A DNA stretch of 64,000 nucleotides from Paraescarpia echinospica. Taxonomy: Eukaryota; Annelida; Polychaeta; Sabellida; Siboglinidae. The notes beneath the pieces are model-generated. The model did not search any database, was not told the DNA's origin, and saw only the letters and a program-made list of their open reading frames with translations. Below are positions 40,011-52,712 of this stretch, in pieces. The DNA is taken from the NCBI GenBank assembly GCA_020002185.1, contig CM034534.1:69045946-69109945 (forward strand), given 5' to 3'. How positions within the stretch are numbered: the stretch's first letter is position 1; every line of letters begins with the position of its first letter. Position numbers and translations under genes: made by a program.

Positions 40011-43000
40011 TTATAAACCTACATTTATAGCAGGCACATAGCCAGCTTTTCACAACGGGGGGGGGTCACATTTTACCAATTCAAACTCCAGGGGGCGCCA
40101 CAAGTTCACGTAGGGTGATACTTTTCACACTGCAGAAAGCCCCACCTGTTCACGTCGATGCTCATAATGCAGAAGGTTACATTTCTAACTGATAGAAAAA
40201 TGAAGTGGGTGTGAGATTGGTGGACCATGTAGTTTCGTCTTATATTCTTTCATCTTATATACAAACACCACATTAGCATCCCCAGCAGGCCCATAACGAC
40301 GTCGTTTTGGGGGTGCGTTTTCAGAAAAGTGGGATTCACATGTGGTCTGTGGAGATTGTTCCCATTCTGTTGCCTCGTTAAGCTGTAAGCAGTTGTATTC
40401 ATAAAAGCCAACACGCAGTGATAGTATATTGTTAATATAACTGAATTGTTTACTCGAAACCCTTCGCCGTGTGTGCAATTGTTTTGAATATGTTCTTATT
40501 AATATAATAAACGAGGCACCGAGGAGTGTGGGTGTGCCCGAGTTATTTTTTAGAATAAACTGTTAAAAGGTGACATTTACAGTCTGGTTTTCGCTCAATT
40601 CATTCATTACATTTATCAGATCTGAAGTGCAAAAGTTCCATGATTTATCATAAACATAATTAAGTTAGTAAATTAACAAACCTTAATAAAAACATGCCCT
40701 GTAAATAGAAGATTATAAAAATTATCGTCTTCTTGTGGAATTTGAATTAAATTCTAGGTGTCAACCAGTCAAGTAACATATCCTCACACTCAAGTACCAT
40801 ATCCTCTACACGACTCTGACTTCAGGAAACACTAACTGTATTTTACAACTAAACGGAAAACAAAATGGACATAATAACTAATAATAAAGGCCCTTCACAC
40901 ATTCTTGCCTCCTCATAAGCGATAAAGCTCCCTTTTCTGAGATCTACAAACATGCAACTGGCAACCACAGTATTTCGGCAACCATACAGCCACACAGTTA
41001 CACGATTTCTCATCAGCACGCGCATTTTAAAATAGGTGAAGCTAAACTTTATTGTGTAATTAAATATTAGTATTCGTGTTCCAGCGACATAGTTGAAAAT
41101 GTTGATTTGTGTTAAGCCAGATGAGTTTGTCTACCGGGTTTTCAGCTTGTAAGAAATACACATCTTAAAGGGGAAATGAAATGATTGAACAACCACAGCC
41201 CAAACATAAGAACGTACCATTTACAGGACAAGTCACCATGATTTGACAAGTACAGCGTCACGGTATATTTTAAATAATTTTTTAAACGTAGCTACTATCG
41301 GCACAGGGCGCAGCCATCATGCTCCAGGAGCGTGTGGTTGTACATCCGGTTTGATTGGCGAGATGTCTCCCAGAGCTGTATACAGCAATTCGATAGGCGA
41401 CGCAACATAGCTCTCAGAAAAACTGACGAAACGCATACAAACACATAGAAACAGAACAATTTATTGCACTGCGTGGCTACTGGATATACTATAAATGTTA
41501 GTAAGCAACTTTTCACATACTTTCACAGAAGGGTTCCAACAGAAAAAAAACAGTTATAGATGATGAATTTCACGTGTTCGCCGGCGGCAAGATTGGCAAA
41601 AGTCTGCGGTAGTCACTTTCGAACGCCGATTGCAAGCCTAAATACGAAAGTGACGAGCATAAAAAGACATTGGACGTCAAAACATAATTCTTGGCTAAAG
41701 CCACAGGTCCATCTCCAGTCGATTTGTTTACATATAACTATGCACCGATGAAGTAAAATTAAGCGAAATCGACCTGGAAGCTCGACATCATTGCCTTATT
41801 TGGAGGGTGAAGCGGCGCGTAGGAAATGACAAGCCGAAACCAGCTTGTTGTTGCCAAGGTGACTCGGCACTCACGAGTTCCGTTAGGTATCATTACGACT
41901 ACTATATAGTCCCACAGTTCTATTTCAAAGTCTGCATATATACAAATATGACGTATGCGAAATTGAAATGTAATAAGAAATGTGAGTGTAATAAAGTACA
42001 AAAACGTGTGAATACTATGATATAATTCGGAATAATGAGTGCTTGTAATCCGCTGATTTAGTTTACAGTAATTTCTGCCGACGTGTTGCTATGTCGGAAT
42101 ACCGCAACGTCTACATCTACGAGTCTATGTTATCGACTTAGTTGCTGGTGGGGAAAATAACCTTCTAAAATAATTACAAAAATAAATGTCAGCTACCGTA
42201 GCCAGTATAATGTTTTGCGAAATAATGTCGTCATATATTAGTCAACAATAGTCACAGTCCGGACCAAGCTCTGTCAATCATGCATTGTAGGCATTGCCAT
42301 TGGAATTATTAAATAAGTGACATTACAAGTATTTAAATCCTTAAAAATATATGTTTACGATACAGTCAATAGCATACAACAAAACACTATAGTCATATCT
42401 GATATAATTAGTTATTGGCATAGTAAGTAGGTTCACATCAGTCAAGTAAAGTTAATCACCATGTAGGCATAATACTAATTTATGTGTCTCAAATATTGGC
42501 TTGTAACATTGGACCCCGAATTGATGCTCCAGCTTTGAGGCGACAGTTTAGCAAGCATGCTATCATACCAAGTTTTTCTGATATAGATTGCATGACTGCA
42601 AACACCAATGTATGCTTTTAATAACAAGGACATTGTATTTAATTTATTGACTTTTGAATGTAAGCCTAACAAGGAAAAAAGGAAATAACGTCACAAGAAA
42701 AAGCCACAAAGATTAATAAATATATATTTTGTATTTACAAAGTTAAAATGTTAAACACATTTGAGTGCACATGCATTTTAATCATGAAAATTAAAGAAAA
42801 CACACATATATCCACTAAAAAGAAAACGTTGAAAAAGTCATTTGTAAATCGCAGTATCCAAACAACCATAGGACCTAATACTGAGCACAAGCTTCGAAGG
42901 ATCCAGCGAAGGATTCAGCACGCGAGATGACATTGTCCCTCATGGTAATACAAATGTCACTTGTAGTGCTGCCACGCCATCGACTTGTAGTGTCAAAAAA

Positions 43001-43060
43001 TAAAGGAAACCGGTGGTCCTTTGTCGATGCAGTAGTTAATACAGACAATAGTGTTTTCCA

Positions 43061-45309
43061 TTGAACATTCATCGTGACCATGGGTATGCAAAGTTGCCAT
43101 CGCAGTCCAGCACGCTTTCTCCGACTGACCCTGAACATGGCAGTTCTGTCACTGTAGACGACCCTTCGGATGTCCCAGTCTCACTATCACCATCTTTAGA
43201 CGATTCTGTCTGCAACAGTGAGAAGAGAAACATTGAAACGAGTGATGCAGAATATGTTGTAGCAGGTGACAGCGATATCACTAATGATGACTCAAGCGGT
43301 TCTTACACTAATGGGAAAGAGAGAAAATTTGCCATTTGTGAAAAAAACATAATCTTACTTTTCTGCACCTGCTAAAACACCAAACTGCAATAAACCACTT
43401 AGCCTAGCATCACAGTGACTGCATTTGCAGTGGTTGTGACCACAGAATGTGTTGATGGCCACTCATTCATGTGGCACTCGCAACCCAAGATTGGTAACAT
43501 TTATGAGAGTAACTTGTTGACACCAAGCGTCCTCTTCCTGACTGGACATTCATTCACTGTGTACAATTTGGTCAACCTAATGAACCTATGCACCTTGTCA
43601 TCCCGCCAGTGCTACAACATACAGCGGGCATACATACTGCCAGAGATAGAGGACATGTGGACATGCCATTCAGAGGCCATCATGTCAGCTCTGGTCAGAA
43701 AAAGCGTGGTCGCATCAGGCGATGCAAGATATGACAATCCAGGACACAACATTTGGCATTTACTTCATCATGGACACTGACAGCCAATTCATCATTGCTC
43801 AAGAAACGTTTTCGGGTCACAGAGGTCAAGAACAGTTACTGGATGGAAGTGGAGGGCTTGAAACGCTGCTTAGACAACCTGACTGACCATGGGGTGAAGA
43901 TTATCACACTTGTCACTGACAAACATCCCAGCATTAGAAAGACTTTGTTAGAGGACTACCAAGAAATACAGGTTGTTGTCTGCCCAGAAAGTTGAGGTTG
44001 TCCCTTCGATAGGCGCAATTGCCAACCACCTGTGGTATTGCACATCAGCTTGTGATGGTGATCCCCGCTTGATGAAGGAGATGTGGATCTCGCTCCTCCA
44101 TCACATCAGGAATTCCCATTCATGGACAGCGGGTGCAGAGTTGTACCAGTAGTGCAGTCATGCAACGTATACACAACAAGCAGTAAAAACAACACCATGA
44201 CTCACTGAAGGTACAGAAGCCTTCACTGTCCAAAAGGCTATACTGGACTGCTGCCTACTGTATGATATAGAGAGCGTTACGAAGTGCGTTAACACTGGTG
44301 AACTGGAGAGCTTACACGCCCTCTTCCTCAAATATGCACTCAACTTCAGCCGTCAAGGCATCATAGCCCGACTCCACTTGGCCACCATTGACCAAAACAC
44401 AAATACAAGGTAAGGCTTGTGATATCATTCATCAATAGTGTTGACATTTTATGTTACAAAATAATGTATCAGTTGCTTGACAAAGCTGCACACTTTAGAA
44501 ATCCAGTAGTGCATTAGGAAATAAACTGAAATGGCTGAAAATCCCTGCCTGTACTCAATAGCAAAACAATGTTAGGAATACAGTTTCGAAAATACAATCT
44601 CACTGCACAAGAGTATGCTTGCAAACAACAGATAAAATAATTATAATTGAGGACATCTGTTTACTGTTACTTGAATTGTTTAATTATATATAAATCGAAT
44701 TGGAATGGTATGCTTTGGAATTGCTTATTGAAATATAAACTTATGCATATATAATATAATAAATATAAACATCATTATATATAAATTATATATATATATG
44801 ATTCAATAATAAATATTTGAATGTATTGTGGAATTCCTTGGAAGTTGAAATTGAAAATGATGGCAGAATTAGGAACCGATTAAAAAAATGACATTAGCCG
44901 TTTGATTTCAAGAGAGAGAGCATACAAAAAAGCTGTTTGGTTTACTGTGTGCATGCTACAGCTATAGCCAGCTATTCTTCAGATATTTCTATTGTTATAC
45001 TGATTTTATATTTATCATTTGTTCAATCAGCGGGTGAAAACAGCAGACAACAAGCTAAGGTATCAGCTGCAGTATTCAAAATCTGCTGAGTATGTAGTGA
45101 AGAAAGTGATGGCGTCAAAGGACTACAGCTTCCGAGGAGAAATTCTAGAGGGCATTGCAGCTAGATGCACGAGAGACCCAAAGCTGTGAAGTATGCTCCA
45201 AGTTGCGACATCGAGTAAGGAGGTAACTCTAGCAGAGCATGCAGGCATCGAAAAACCAGCAAAAGAGGAGGCTGTGGCAAAGCAAAGAACCCGCTTTAAG
45301 GAAAACTAG
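43061..45309 (+). pseudogene. Kolobok transposase, decayed
   Basis: Order of recognisable blocks: acidic Ser/Asp linker and RKFAICEKNIILLF (43061-43375); several stops; VTTECVDGHSFMWHSQPKIG, LLTPSVLFLTG, SSRQCYNIQRAYILPEIEDMW and GDARYDNPGH (to about 43750, frame 2); IYFIMDTDSQFIIAQETF (frame 3); VTEVKNSYWMEVEGLKRCL and TLVTDKHPSIRKTL (frame 1, to 43975); ANHLWYCTSACDGDPRLM; ELESLHALFLKYALNF and IIARLHLATIDQNTNT (to 44409). A donor ACAAG|GTAAGG and an acceptor TTCAATCAG|C at 45030 frame an intron. LRYQLQYSKSAEYVVKK and DYSFRGEILEGIAARC follow. GDxRxD and TDxHPS match the putative catalytic Asp blocks of the family. The splice phase is off by one base and there are at least three frameshifts. 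A THAP domain was not found with confidence. Confidence 0.85.
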
Positions 45310-47127
45310 TTGTATCCGTATCAATTCGGTTTAGTGCCACCAAATTGATACGCCATCCAATTTCAAATGACAATGGATTTATATGCTTAAATAACATTGT
45401 TTGAACTTCACTGGCAGAAATAGAGAAACGTTTTAGGCAAAGTGGATTCTCACTACTGTATAGGACCTCCTAAAGTAAGGAACATCCACTTGAAAGCTTG
45501 TATCCTAGTTGTGGTATGCAATGTGTTTTATTAGACACTATTCGATGTAGGGAACTTTGGGTATATGTAATTTACTGGAATAGTTTAACCAAGTCCAAAC
45601 ATGTTACTTATAGTGAGTTTTTTGCAACAGACCACCATTTCTCAAACATCACACTGTGTGCTACAAACTAATGAAGCAGCAAAGGATTCAGCTATACGTT
45701 CTTTTAATATATTCATACTTCATTGTTAGTATTACATTTGACATTATCACAAAACAACATCTCAAAAAGTACTTAATAATAAAAAGAACACTTATATAGT
45801 GCCATAAATCTAAATGAATCCATTTGGAGGCACTTGATAGATTTTGAAACTAGTACTACAAGCTTTGAATCTGTATCTTGAATAATAAGTACTTGTTTTC
45901 TTGACAGATGCCCCTAGTGTTGAAAGTTGAAACCCACAAATATGTAAAACTGGAACTGTAATGGCATATTTTGTATGTATTAATTTTTTTATCACAATAT
46001 TTGATCATAATGGTGGCCCATATCATCAATAAACATGTTACTTATTGATGTACTATATGTGCACAGGACTGGCACAGACCCAAATTGTAATACAGTTAGA
46101 TTAAAATGTGTCACAGTGTGAAGTGAATCAACTGAAAGAAACATTGAAAACTGGTGTGTGAATTTGACTAATGCATTGGCACAGTCTGCCATGTAGTCTT
46201 ATTTATTTGTGAATTGTTTCTCTATATGAATAAACTGTTGATATATTTCATGTTGGCTTCAGTATTACAAATCGAATTATGAACAGGGACATGCAAGACA
46301 CTACAGATCACATTGTTGTTCCAAAAATGGGATAAGAAGGCACCGAGTAATTCATTCTACCTTTTGGTCAATCTAATCTTACTTGTCCAGGGTTTTTATT
46401 TTCACTGTACACTCACCTGTATAGTATAATGTCCATAGCTGAAATTTTCATAAACCCCATTCGCTTCTGGATACAGTGCAGGCTGGTAAAACACGTCTGT
46501 TGCCTTTTCTAAGTCTCTCCCTTGACCACAACGTAAAGTGACGTTATGCGACTAATCGAATCAATCGATATGTTCTGAAAGTTCATTTATTTGCATTAGT
46601 TGATAATAAACAACCGTTATCTTCTAATTATTGTTTACTTTCAAAACTTTGTTTTATCAATATCGCATCATGAATTCAATGAATTGGTTCATTTGTTTGT
46701 GAAGGGCTGTAATAATTATGATTGTAAGACTACATTTCATGATGTGGTCTTGATAACACACACACATAATATATATATATAAAACATTTTTATTATATTA
46801 AAAACTCCTGTCTACTTTTTCATATAAATTAAGCAAGTTGCTTGAACAATTTTAAATAGGAATTAAACAACTGTATAAAAAGGATGCACACGTCCTGTCA
46901 AGAATAAAAGCAAGTTTATTAAGAAAATGATCAAAAATGGTTTGATGAAAATCATAGACATAGTATTTTACGAAGATAGAATGAACCTGAACATTTGAGG
47001 TGGGAACAAGTATAACTGCTCTATTTAAGTTTGAAATAGGATTGCTAGAATAATTATTCGATACCTGTTGAACTACGTAGTACTTACCTACTAGCTATTG
47101 GTCGAATCAACGAGCCTGCACGCAAAT
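45310..47127. other. Interior of the Kolobok element, no recognised gene
   Basis: AT-rich stretch between the transposase and the ballast-like frame. Open frames are short and unsupported. Confidence 0.5.
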
Positions 47128-47397
47128 CATACAATGACAACAGACCGACATCCAAGTTCCAACACCGCCCTGTTGGTGCAAACCGTTTCGAAGTCGTCAC
47201 TCATACTCATAGTCGGTAATGCAGGCATCTGCAAGGTCTGTCGTACGGTGCTGTACGGCAGCTAGCTCCCTACAGCACAGCGACTCGATGTGCATTGACA
47301 TTGGGACGCAGTGCCTACACAAACACCATGCGACATTATTAAGTCGCGTAACGTCTTCGTCGTCGATAGACCAACTGTCACTGTCCGACTCCCACAA
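47128..47397 (-). pseudogene. P2X7 ballast-like zinc-binding domain frame inside the Kolobok element
   Basis: The minus-strand frame reads an acidic start (DSDSWSIDDED), then RLNNVAWCLCRHCVPM, ESLCCREL and DACITDYEYE. After a single extra base near 47196 it continues as DDFETVCTNRAVLELG. The pattern WCxCxxCxPM, CC, CIT and F-x-x-VC-x-N-x-x-VL matches the cytosolic C-terminal (ballast) domain of P2X7 receptors, which also occurs in many invertebrate proteins. No P2X channel sequence is nearby. An upstream in-frame stop (TAA near 47420) leaves the N-terminus unclear; it could be a separate exon. Confidence 0.68.
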
Positions 47398-48819
47398 CTG
47401 AACCTCACCCGGGGCCGGACATTATTGGACCGTGGATCGCACACTGTCACTGGGTAAAACCCGTATCACCCGTATGGCACAGGCCCTTTGACTTTGTGTG
47501 TGTCAACCGTAATTTCCGAGTGACAAGTCGAACTAGAGTCTTCATCTGTCGTATCGATTTTCTCTCAAAATGATACGAAAGTTTTAAATATCACTTAATA
47601 ACTCGTCTCTACCAAAATCCTTCGACGTCTTTGTCAACAACAAAATAAAAATAGTCCCGGTATGCGCGCGCATCTAATATTCTGACCTTTGCTTTGAAAG
47701 CACCGCCCCCTTCTGGCTGCTAAAATCTTCGTTCGGGAAGTGCGACGTTAACAACGTTTTCATTGGTTATAAATCGTTGCCATTTAATTTCACCTTTTTA
47801 TTTCGAACGCGTATACAAATTATTTGTTGACCTATCGAACACCTATCGTGTATAATAGGGCACCATATCTTTGTTTTCGCACATAAATGTCTACTAATGA
47901 AGTAAACGAAAAAAAAAACGAAATTTAACATGGATTAGATAGCAGTGAATCAAACCACTCGTTTGGAACAAAGATGGCGATACGCAGTGCTCTATAGCGA
48001 CGATTTAGGCATCGAACAAAATCGTGTTTTCAGTTTGTCTTATAAATGAGTACGTTTCTGTTACCATTAATGTATACTTATATAGTATATATTTCAACAT
48101 GTAGCATGAAACAGTTGCATTTAATTTCCCCTTTAAGTTGTTGATTGTTGAGAATAGCCTGTTTGACAGTCGGTAGTTACCTTAATCAGCATATTAAAAA
48201 TAAAATAGCCGCATCTCTCGTTTACGTTTTAACAAAGTTCTGATGAGAAATCATTAATTATTTTGTATGGCTTAATTTATGTGCTCATAATTATTAAATC
48301 ATTGTCACCCCGTTCATTGACCAGTATTTTGTCTGCATCTATCACCTCTGAATGACTACAATTAGGACTCATAATTTTACGTTTGGTGTAAAACTGGCTT
48401 CTTGTGTATTTGTTACCCTATGCGTTTACATAACAGGACGCCCAGGGATAGATTGAAGTCCTTCTGCATGGTTAATTGGATGCAAAGGTCCTTTGACACA
48501 CATTCCTCCAGTGACTACCCTTTTCACACATGACATTGGAGACAGACCCCTCAGCCAGGCTCCCATACATTCAGTGACGATCACTTAATATATAAGGTTC
48601 TCCCTTTAACATATGTACAAATCAGGCATTCCTTGTATTATATAGTTGTAATGCTTGAACAATACCCAGCAGCTTTTAGGAGGGTTAACGCTTTTGAGAA
48701 ACATGGAATACAATTAGTGGTTCACGTTTGAAAGATGCAATTTTGAGAAGGGTTCACATTTTGGAGAAAGGGGGTTCACAAAAAGGGGGTTCAAGTGAAC
48801 CGCCCCTGGCTACGGGCCT

Positions 48820-49529
48820 GTATAGCATGCACGTGTGTCAATTTTATTGTTGTGAGTACAGTTGTAGCATCATTGGCAGGTCAAATAAACCTGCTGCAAA
48901 CTTGTCGCGTATTTTTTCATGAGCGTGCATTTCACAAAAGGTGTATATGTTCATTTCAGTTCACAGTTTAGTAAGACAGTGTTTCGCAGCAAGATACACT
49001 AATGTTGAACTCTGTGCGATACTCAGCCACAATGGAATATCCATCAGGTGTGTTCTTTATAAATAATCTGAGTAAAAAGCATAATGTGTTCATAGATGAC
49101 GCCCTCGCGCGCCAGGGGGCGCTGCTGATTACATCAGTCTCGGTAGGCAGATCGCCTTGCGAAATTTGGAATATAAGCTAAGCCAATAACATCGTTTGCC
49201 GGCAAATTCCTGTGATCTTCTTTTCAACCACATGATTAAGCTAATGTTATGTGTAATGTTGGGGAAGTAGAAGTAATTATTTGAATACACAATACCGCTC
49301 AGTCCCTCGTGAGAATGTTGTGATTCCATGAAGTCACTCGCTTCGTCTTAGAATTGAGGTGCGACGGGGCGGGTGTCTGCACTGTTCTCAAGGGTTGTAC
49401 GGTTGCGGCGAAGCTAATTACTAGTTTGAATCAGCTGACCTCCATACATTGCGTAGGATACCTGCCCGGGGTAATATACGTTGTTATCGACCTGGCTTGC
49501 GAGGATGATAGAGGATACTCTTTCAAATT
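48820..49529. repeat. Segment S, copy 1 (inverted match at 56959-57660)
   Basis: About 710 bases that match the reverse complement of 56959-57660, with landmarks TCATTGGCAGGTCAAATAAA, CGCGTATTTTTTCATGAGCG and CAGCTGACCTCCATACATTG. No coding capacity recognised. Before the insertion of R it was continuous with the GT tract and long-TIR element to its left. Confidence 0.85.
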
Positions 49530-50283
49530 AGGCCCGTTTAGACCGGGAGCCCAGAGCTTTTATTTATGTAAAATGGACTAAAATGTTTGACCCCACGCAT
49601 TGGAGGAACCATCCCCCGACATCACAAAAATGAGTTGCTGCCGAGTCTTGGGTGGTGGAATATCCCCTAAATCACCCCCTGAAATGGGCAAAAAAGTACC
49701 TGTTTTTATGTGAACAGTGCCAAGACTAAAAACAGGTTCAACAGTTTCCTTGGTTTTCTCGAGTACGGAATGACCAATGACAGCAACTTTAGGGGGTTGA
49801 ATCCCCCTGACAGCAACCCCCAAAGATTGACGAAACTGTATTTATTCGCGCAAACACCTAGCGGATTTCGTAGTCCGATAGATGGCGCCAATCGATACGC
49901 GGCAAGGTGTATAACGAGTTGCTACGCAAATATCGTTTGTAGGTGTAAGCTGATTATGATAGATGACAAACTCCGGCATATGGATTCCAGTGCACGGGAA
50001 ATCTTGAAGGATGGCGCTCGATCTCTGTCCATTCGACGTACACACAAATCGTATATACAAGGTCTGCGGTTGGTTTGAGCGTGAAGCAGGCTGTCAATAC
50101 GGACGCTGCATCTCCAACGAGAGGCATAACGGCTTTCAGAAACTCCGAGAGTGCCTTCAGAAGGTGGTTTGTCACTCTCATCCAACGCTGCTTAGCCTTG
50201 TTAGAACTACGGGAAATGGTCGGTCTTCGATCGGTGGAAGAACCGGCTAACCAACTAAAAATGGAGAATTCGACTTGAAAATG

Positions 50284-51940
50284 CTGCCATGGATGCCCTC
50301 GTCAACAGCTTAAACAACACCTGCAATCCGTTCGCCGCGAACTCCCCTGCTGGGTTTGTCAATGCGTCATCCGGGGGGGGGAGACGGCGAAGGAAGAGAC
50401 CAAGACATTGCTCCTTGGAACACTGGCACGGAGGAGAACACTTTGACTGAAATTCGAAGTGAGGGGGGGTGTGGTCGATGGGTCACGATTTCTGAAGACA
50501 GTGGCAAGGATAAAGATGTTGAAATTCGCTGCAGAGAACGTAAAGGAATCGAAGACTATGGTGCCGAGGGTGGATGCAGCAGAGGGAATCAGGGACGTCT
50601 TTGGAAGAATTCTGGCTGTCGCTGCCAAGACAAGTGATGCAGCGACGGGACTTCAATGAAGACGGACAACATACAGGATGTCGTGCTCACTGATGCCACA
50701 CTTCCCCCAACTGCGGCCGATGTGATTGATGGGGGCATCCTCCTCCATGAAACCTTCAGCACAGCAATTCAACGTGTGCTGTCATGGCCAGGTTTCTCTT
50801 TATGAAGGTGTGTTCCTATCGCGGTGAACAAATCCACTTGGTATTCGACAAGTGGCACTCACCATCGATCAAAGACCCAGAGCGGAAACTGTTTCGTTTT
50901 GGTAATCATCACACACTCATCATCACTTGGCCTGACCAGGCCAAGCGACAGAGTGGGACGGAGCTCCTTAAGAACGGTGCATTCAAGGAGGAGTTTGCCA
51001 ATTTCCTCATGGAGGAATGGTAGAAACCACACTACGGGTCAATCCTAGGTAGGAGGACCCTGTTCGTATCATGTGGTGGTAAATACATAGCGATGAAGAC
51101 AAACGAGGAAGAACTTGTACAAAGAGAGGACCCGGGTCATCTCCAAGGTCAGCATGAGGAGGCCGACACATTCATTGCATTTCATGCAGGCAGCGTATCC
51201 ACCGGAAACATTTTGGTGAGATCAATTGACACAGGTGTATTCATCATTCTGCTCTGGCGTGTCGGAAGGTCAGAAGGGATGAATATCATCCTGGATTATG
51301 GATCTGGAAACAACAATAGATACATTGATGTGACAAATATAGCTGCTACCCTTGACGAGAGAAACCATGGATTCACGGATGCACCCGTGGGTCTGCATGT
51401 TTTGGAAAGGGCAAAGTGAAGCCCTTCCAACTAGAGGAAACGGATGTATTGCATCAACACGTGATGGCACTGCGGTCTCTGACTATAGAAGCAGTCGACC
51501 TACCAGCCATCACGTCATTTGTTTGATCCTTGTATGGGTTTAAGTGCACCGACGTCAACGATCGAAGCGAGATACAGACCCTTCATCAGAATGAGTGGTG
51601 GGAGTGAGAAGGAGCCACTGACCAAAATCCGGAAAATCAACTGTGTATCTACCCCCCTTGTTGCAAGACTCTTACCTACCACATCATGAGAGCACACTTT
51701 GTTGCACGGATGTGGAAGAGGGCCGACCAGCCTGACCCGACTTGCGAGGCGAGGCCCACTGACGGTGGATGAACAGAGAAGTCAGGCAGTTTGGAGCTGG
51801 AGTGGTTCCAAGAGAGTTCACTGCCGGAATCTTTGTCAGCAACTCCCGTTGATGCCGAGGACGTTGTCGGGGCGATGGACGGTGAAGATTCGAACATCTG
51901 GACATACGATGACAGTTACGAGAGCGACGAAGATATTTAA
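50284..51940 (+). pseudogene. Transposon-borne protein of the HEEADT family (XPG-I-like), decayed
   Basis: Blocks in order: AMDALVNSLNNTCNPFAA; FLKTVARIKMLKFAAENV and IRDVFGRILAVAAKTSDA (50480-50640); HLVFDKWHSPSIKDPERK (50830-50885); FANFLMEEW, then a TAG stop at 51021; RRTLFVSCGGKYIAMK; QHEEADTFIAFHAGSVS (about 51149-51200); LVRSIDTGVFIILL, where the family usually has DTDV; and VGLHV followed by a deletion that removes the TGCD motif. FGKGKVKPFQLEE and HIMRAHFVARMWKRADQ follow, with an acidic C-terminus ending DSYESDEDI at 51940. The EEAD and DTD blocks resemble the acidic metal-binding residues of XPG/FEN nucleases, as in Academ-type transposons. That link is inference. Confidence 0.75.
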
Positions 51941-52435
51941 ACACTAGTCCTGTGTATGTTGCGTCTGTCCTGGTGATAGACCTTTTTCAAAATGTATTCA
52001 TGCGTCATCACTTTAATCTAAAAACGAGGCTAACATAGGATCTCCATTTGCGTCTCTAGCAGTTGTATGTGAGCAACATAGTTTAGTGTTGTTTTCCCTG
52101 TTGCTTCTCCGATTCTATGAAAGAAAACACCCTATAATTCCATTATTCCCCAAAGGAAATTGATCTTCAAAAGGTGTGGTTTAAAAGGATTAAAAGAGAT
52201 CCCGGTACAAACTTCCAGATATGTGTCTTGTATTGATCATTGTTTAGTAACGTTGCGTGTCCTAAGTTCGTTCATCGTCCGATTCAGTGCCCTTTAGTAT
52301 TGCTTCGTGTTTTATCTTCTGCTTGACTGCTCCGGTGAACATTTATGTTGAACTTGCAGGTAACTGTCCCCTGTCCCACTACAGGTAATTGTCCCACCAG
52401 AGGGAACGGCCCCCTCTCCTACTGCAAGAAGATAT

Positions 52436-52712
52436 TTGAACAGTTATCCTGTCGCGTCTGTACTGACGATAGTGTACTGAAAGTATATGAACAGTTACTC
52501 TGTAACGCCTGTACTGATGATGTGTGTGGTAAAGATTTAATATCAACAGTTATTCTGTCGCGTTTTTATGTACTGCATGATAAGCAGAGTGAACAGTCCT
52601 GTTGCGTCGGTTGAGAGTGCTGACGATATTTAAACAGTTGTCCTGTCGCGTCTGTACTAATGATGGACGTGCTGATGATATAATTATGAACAGTTAACCT
52701 GTCGCATAGTCC
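52436..52712. repeat. Degenerate tandem repeat, about five units
   Basis: Units around AACAGTTRTCCTGTCGCGTC followed by TGTACTGATGAT, spaced irregularly at about 50-65 bases, between the ORF and the right TIR of the transposon. Confidence 0.7.

Larger units (their letters stand above)
41169..48132 (+). mobile_element. Kolobok-type DNA transposon, 6.96 kb, TTAA target site
   Basis: Terminal inverted repeats are AGGGGAAATGAAATG on the left and its near-perfect complement on the right (one mismatch in 15). TTAA is duplicated at 41165-41168 and 48133-48136. The homologous copy at 60316-61123 has a single TTAA at 60498-60501 at the same point, an empty site. TTAAAGG-type ends with TTAA duplications are the Kolobok (T2) signature (established). 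Contents: a decayed transposase on the plus strand and a ballast-domain frame on the minus strand near the right end. The left 1.8 kb and 45.3-47.1 kb show no recognised gene. Confidence 0.88.
40031..48819. mobile_element. TIR element R, copy 1, carrying a nested Kolobok element
   Basis: Starts CAGGCACATAGCCAG and ends CTGGCTACGGGCCTG, a 15-base imperfect inverted repeat. It is flanked by TATAG at 40026-40030 and 48820-48824. Without the nested insertion (41169-48132) it is about 1.82 kb and non-coding. Parts match 60316-61123 (copy R2). The sequence around the insertion point is found uninterrupted, inverted, near 57650-57690. Confidence 0.8.

Noticed and set aside
41560..41751. Possible THAP zinc finger (AKVCGSHF) at the start of the Kolobok transposase
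   Set aside because: Only a C-x2-H-like pair is visible. The first Cys pair, invariant Trp and Pro are not in register, and the frame is short.
41169..48132. piggyBac identity for the TTAA-flanked element
   Set aside because: piggyBac ends begin CCC/CCY and its transposase lacks the GDxRxD-PGH and TDxHPS blocks seen here; AGGGG ends and these blocks fit Kolobok.
50356..50659. Separate small genes at 50.3-50.7 kb
   Set aside because: They are frame-shifted pieces of the single HEEADT-family ORF (conserved IRDVFGRILAVAA block) within the TIR element.
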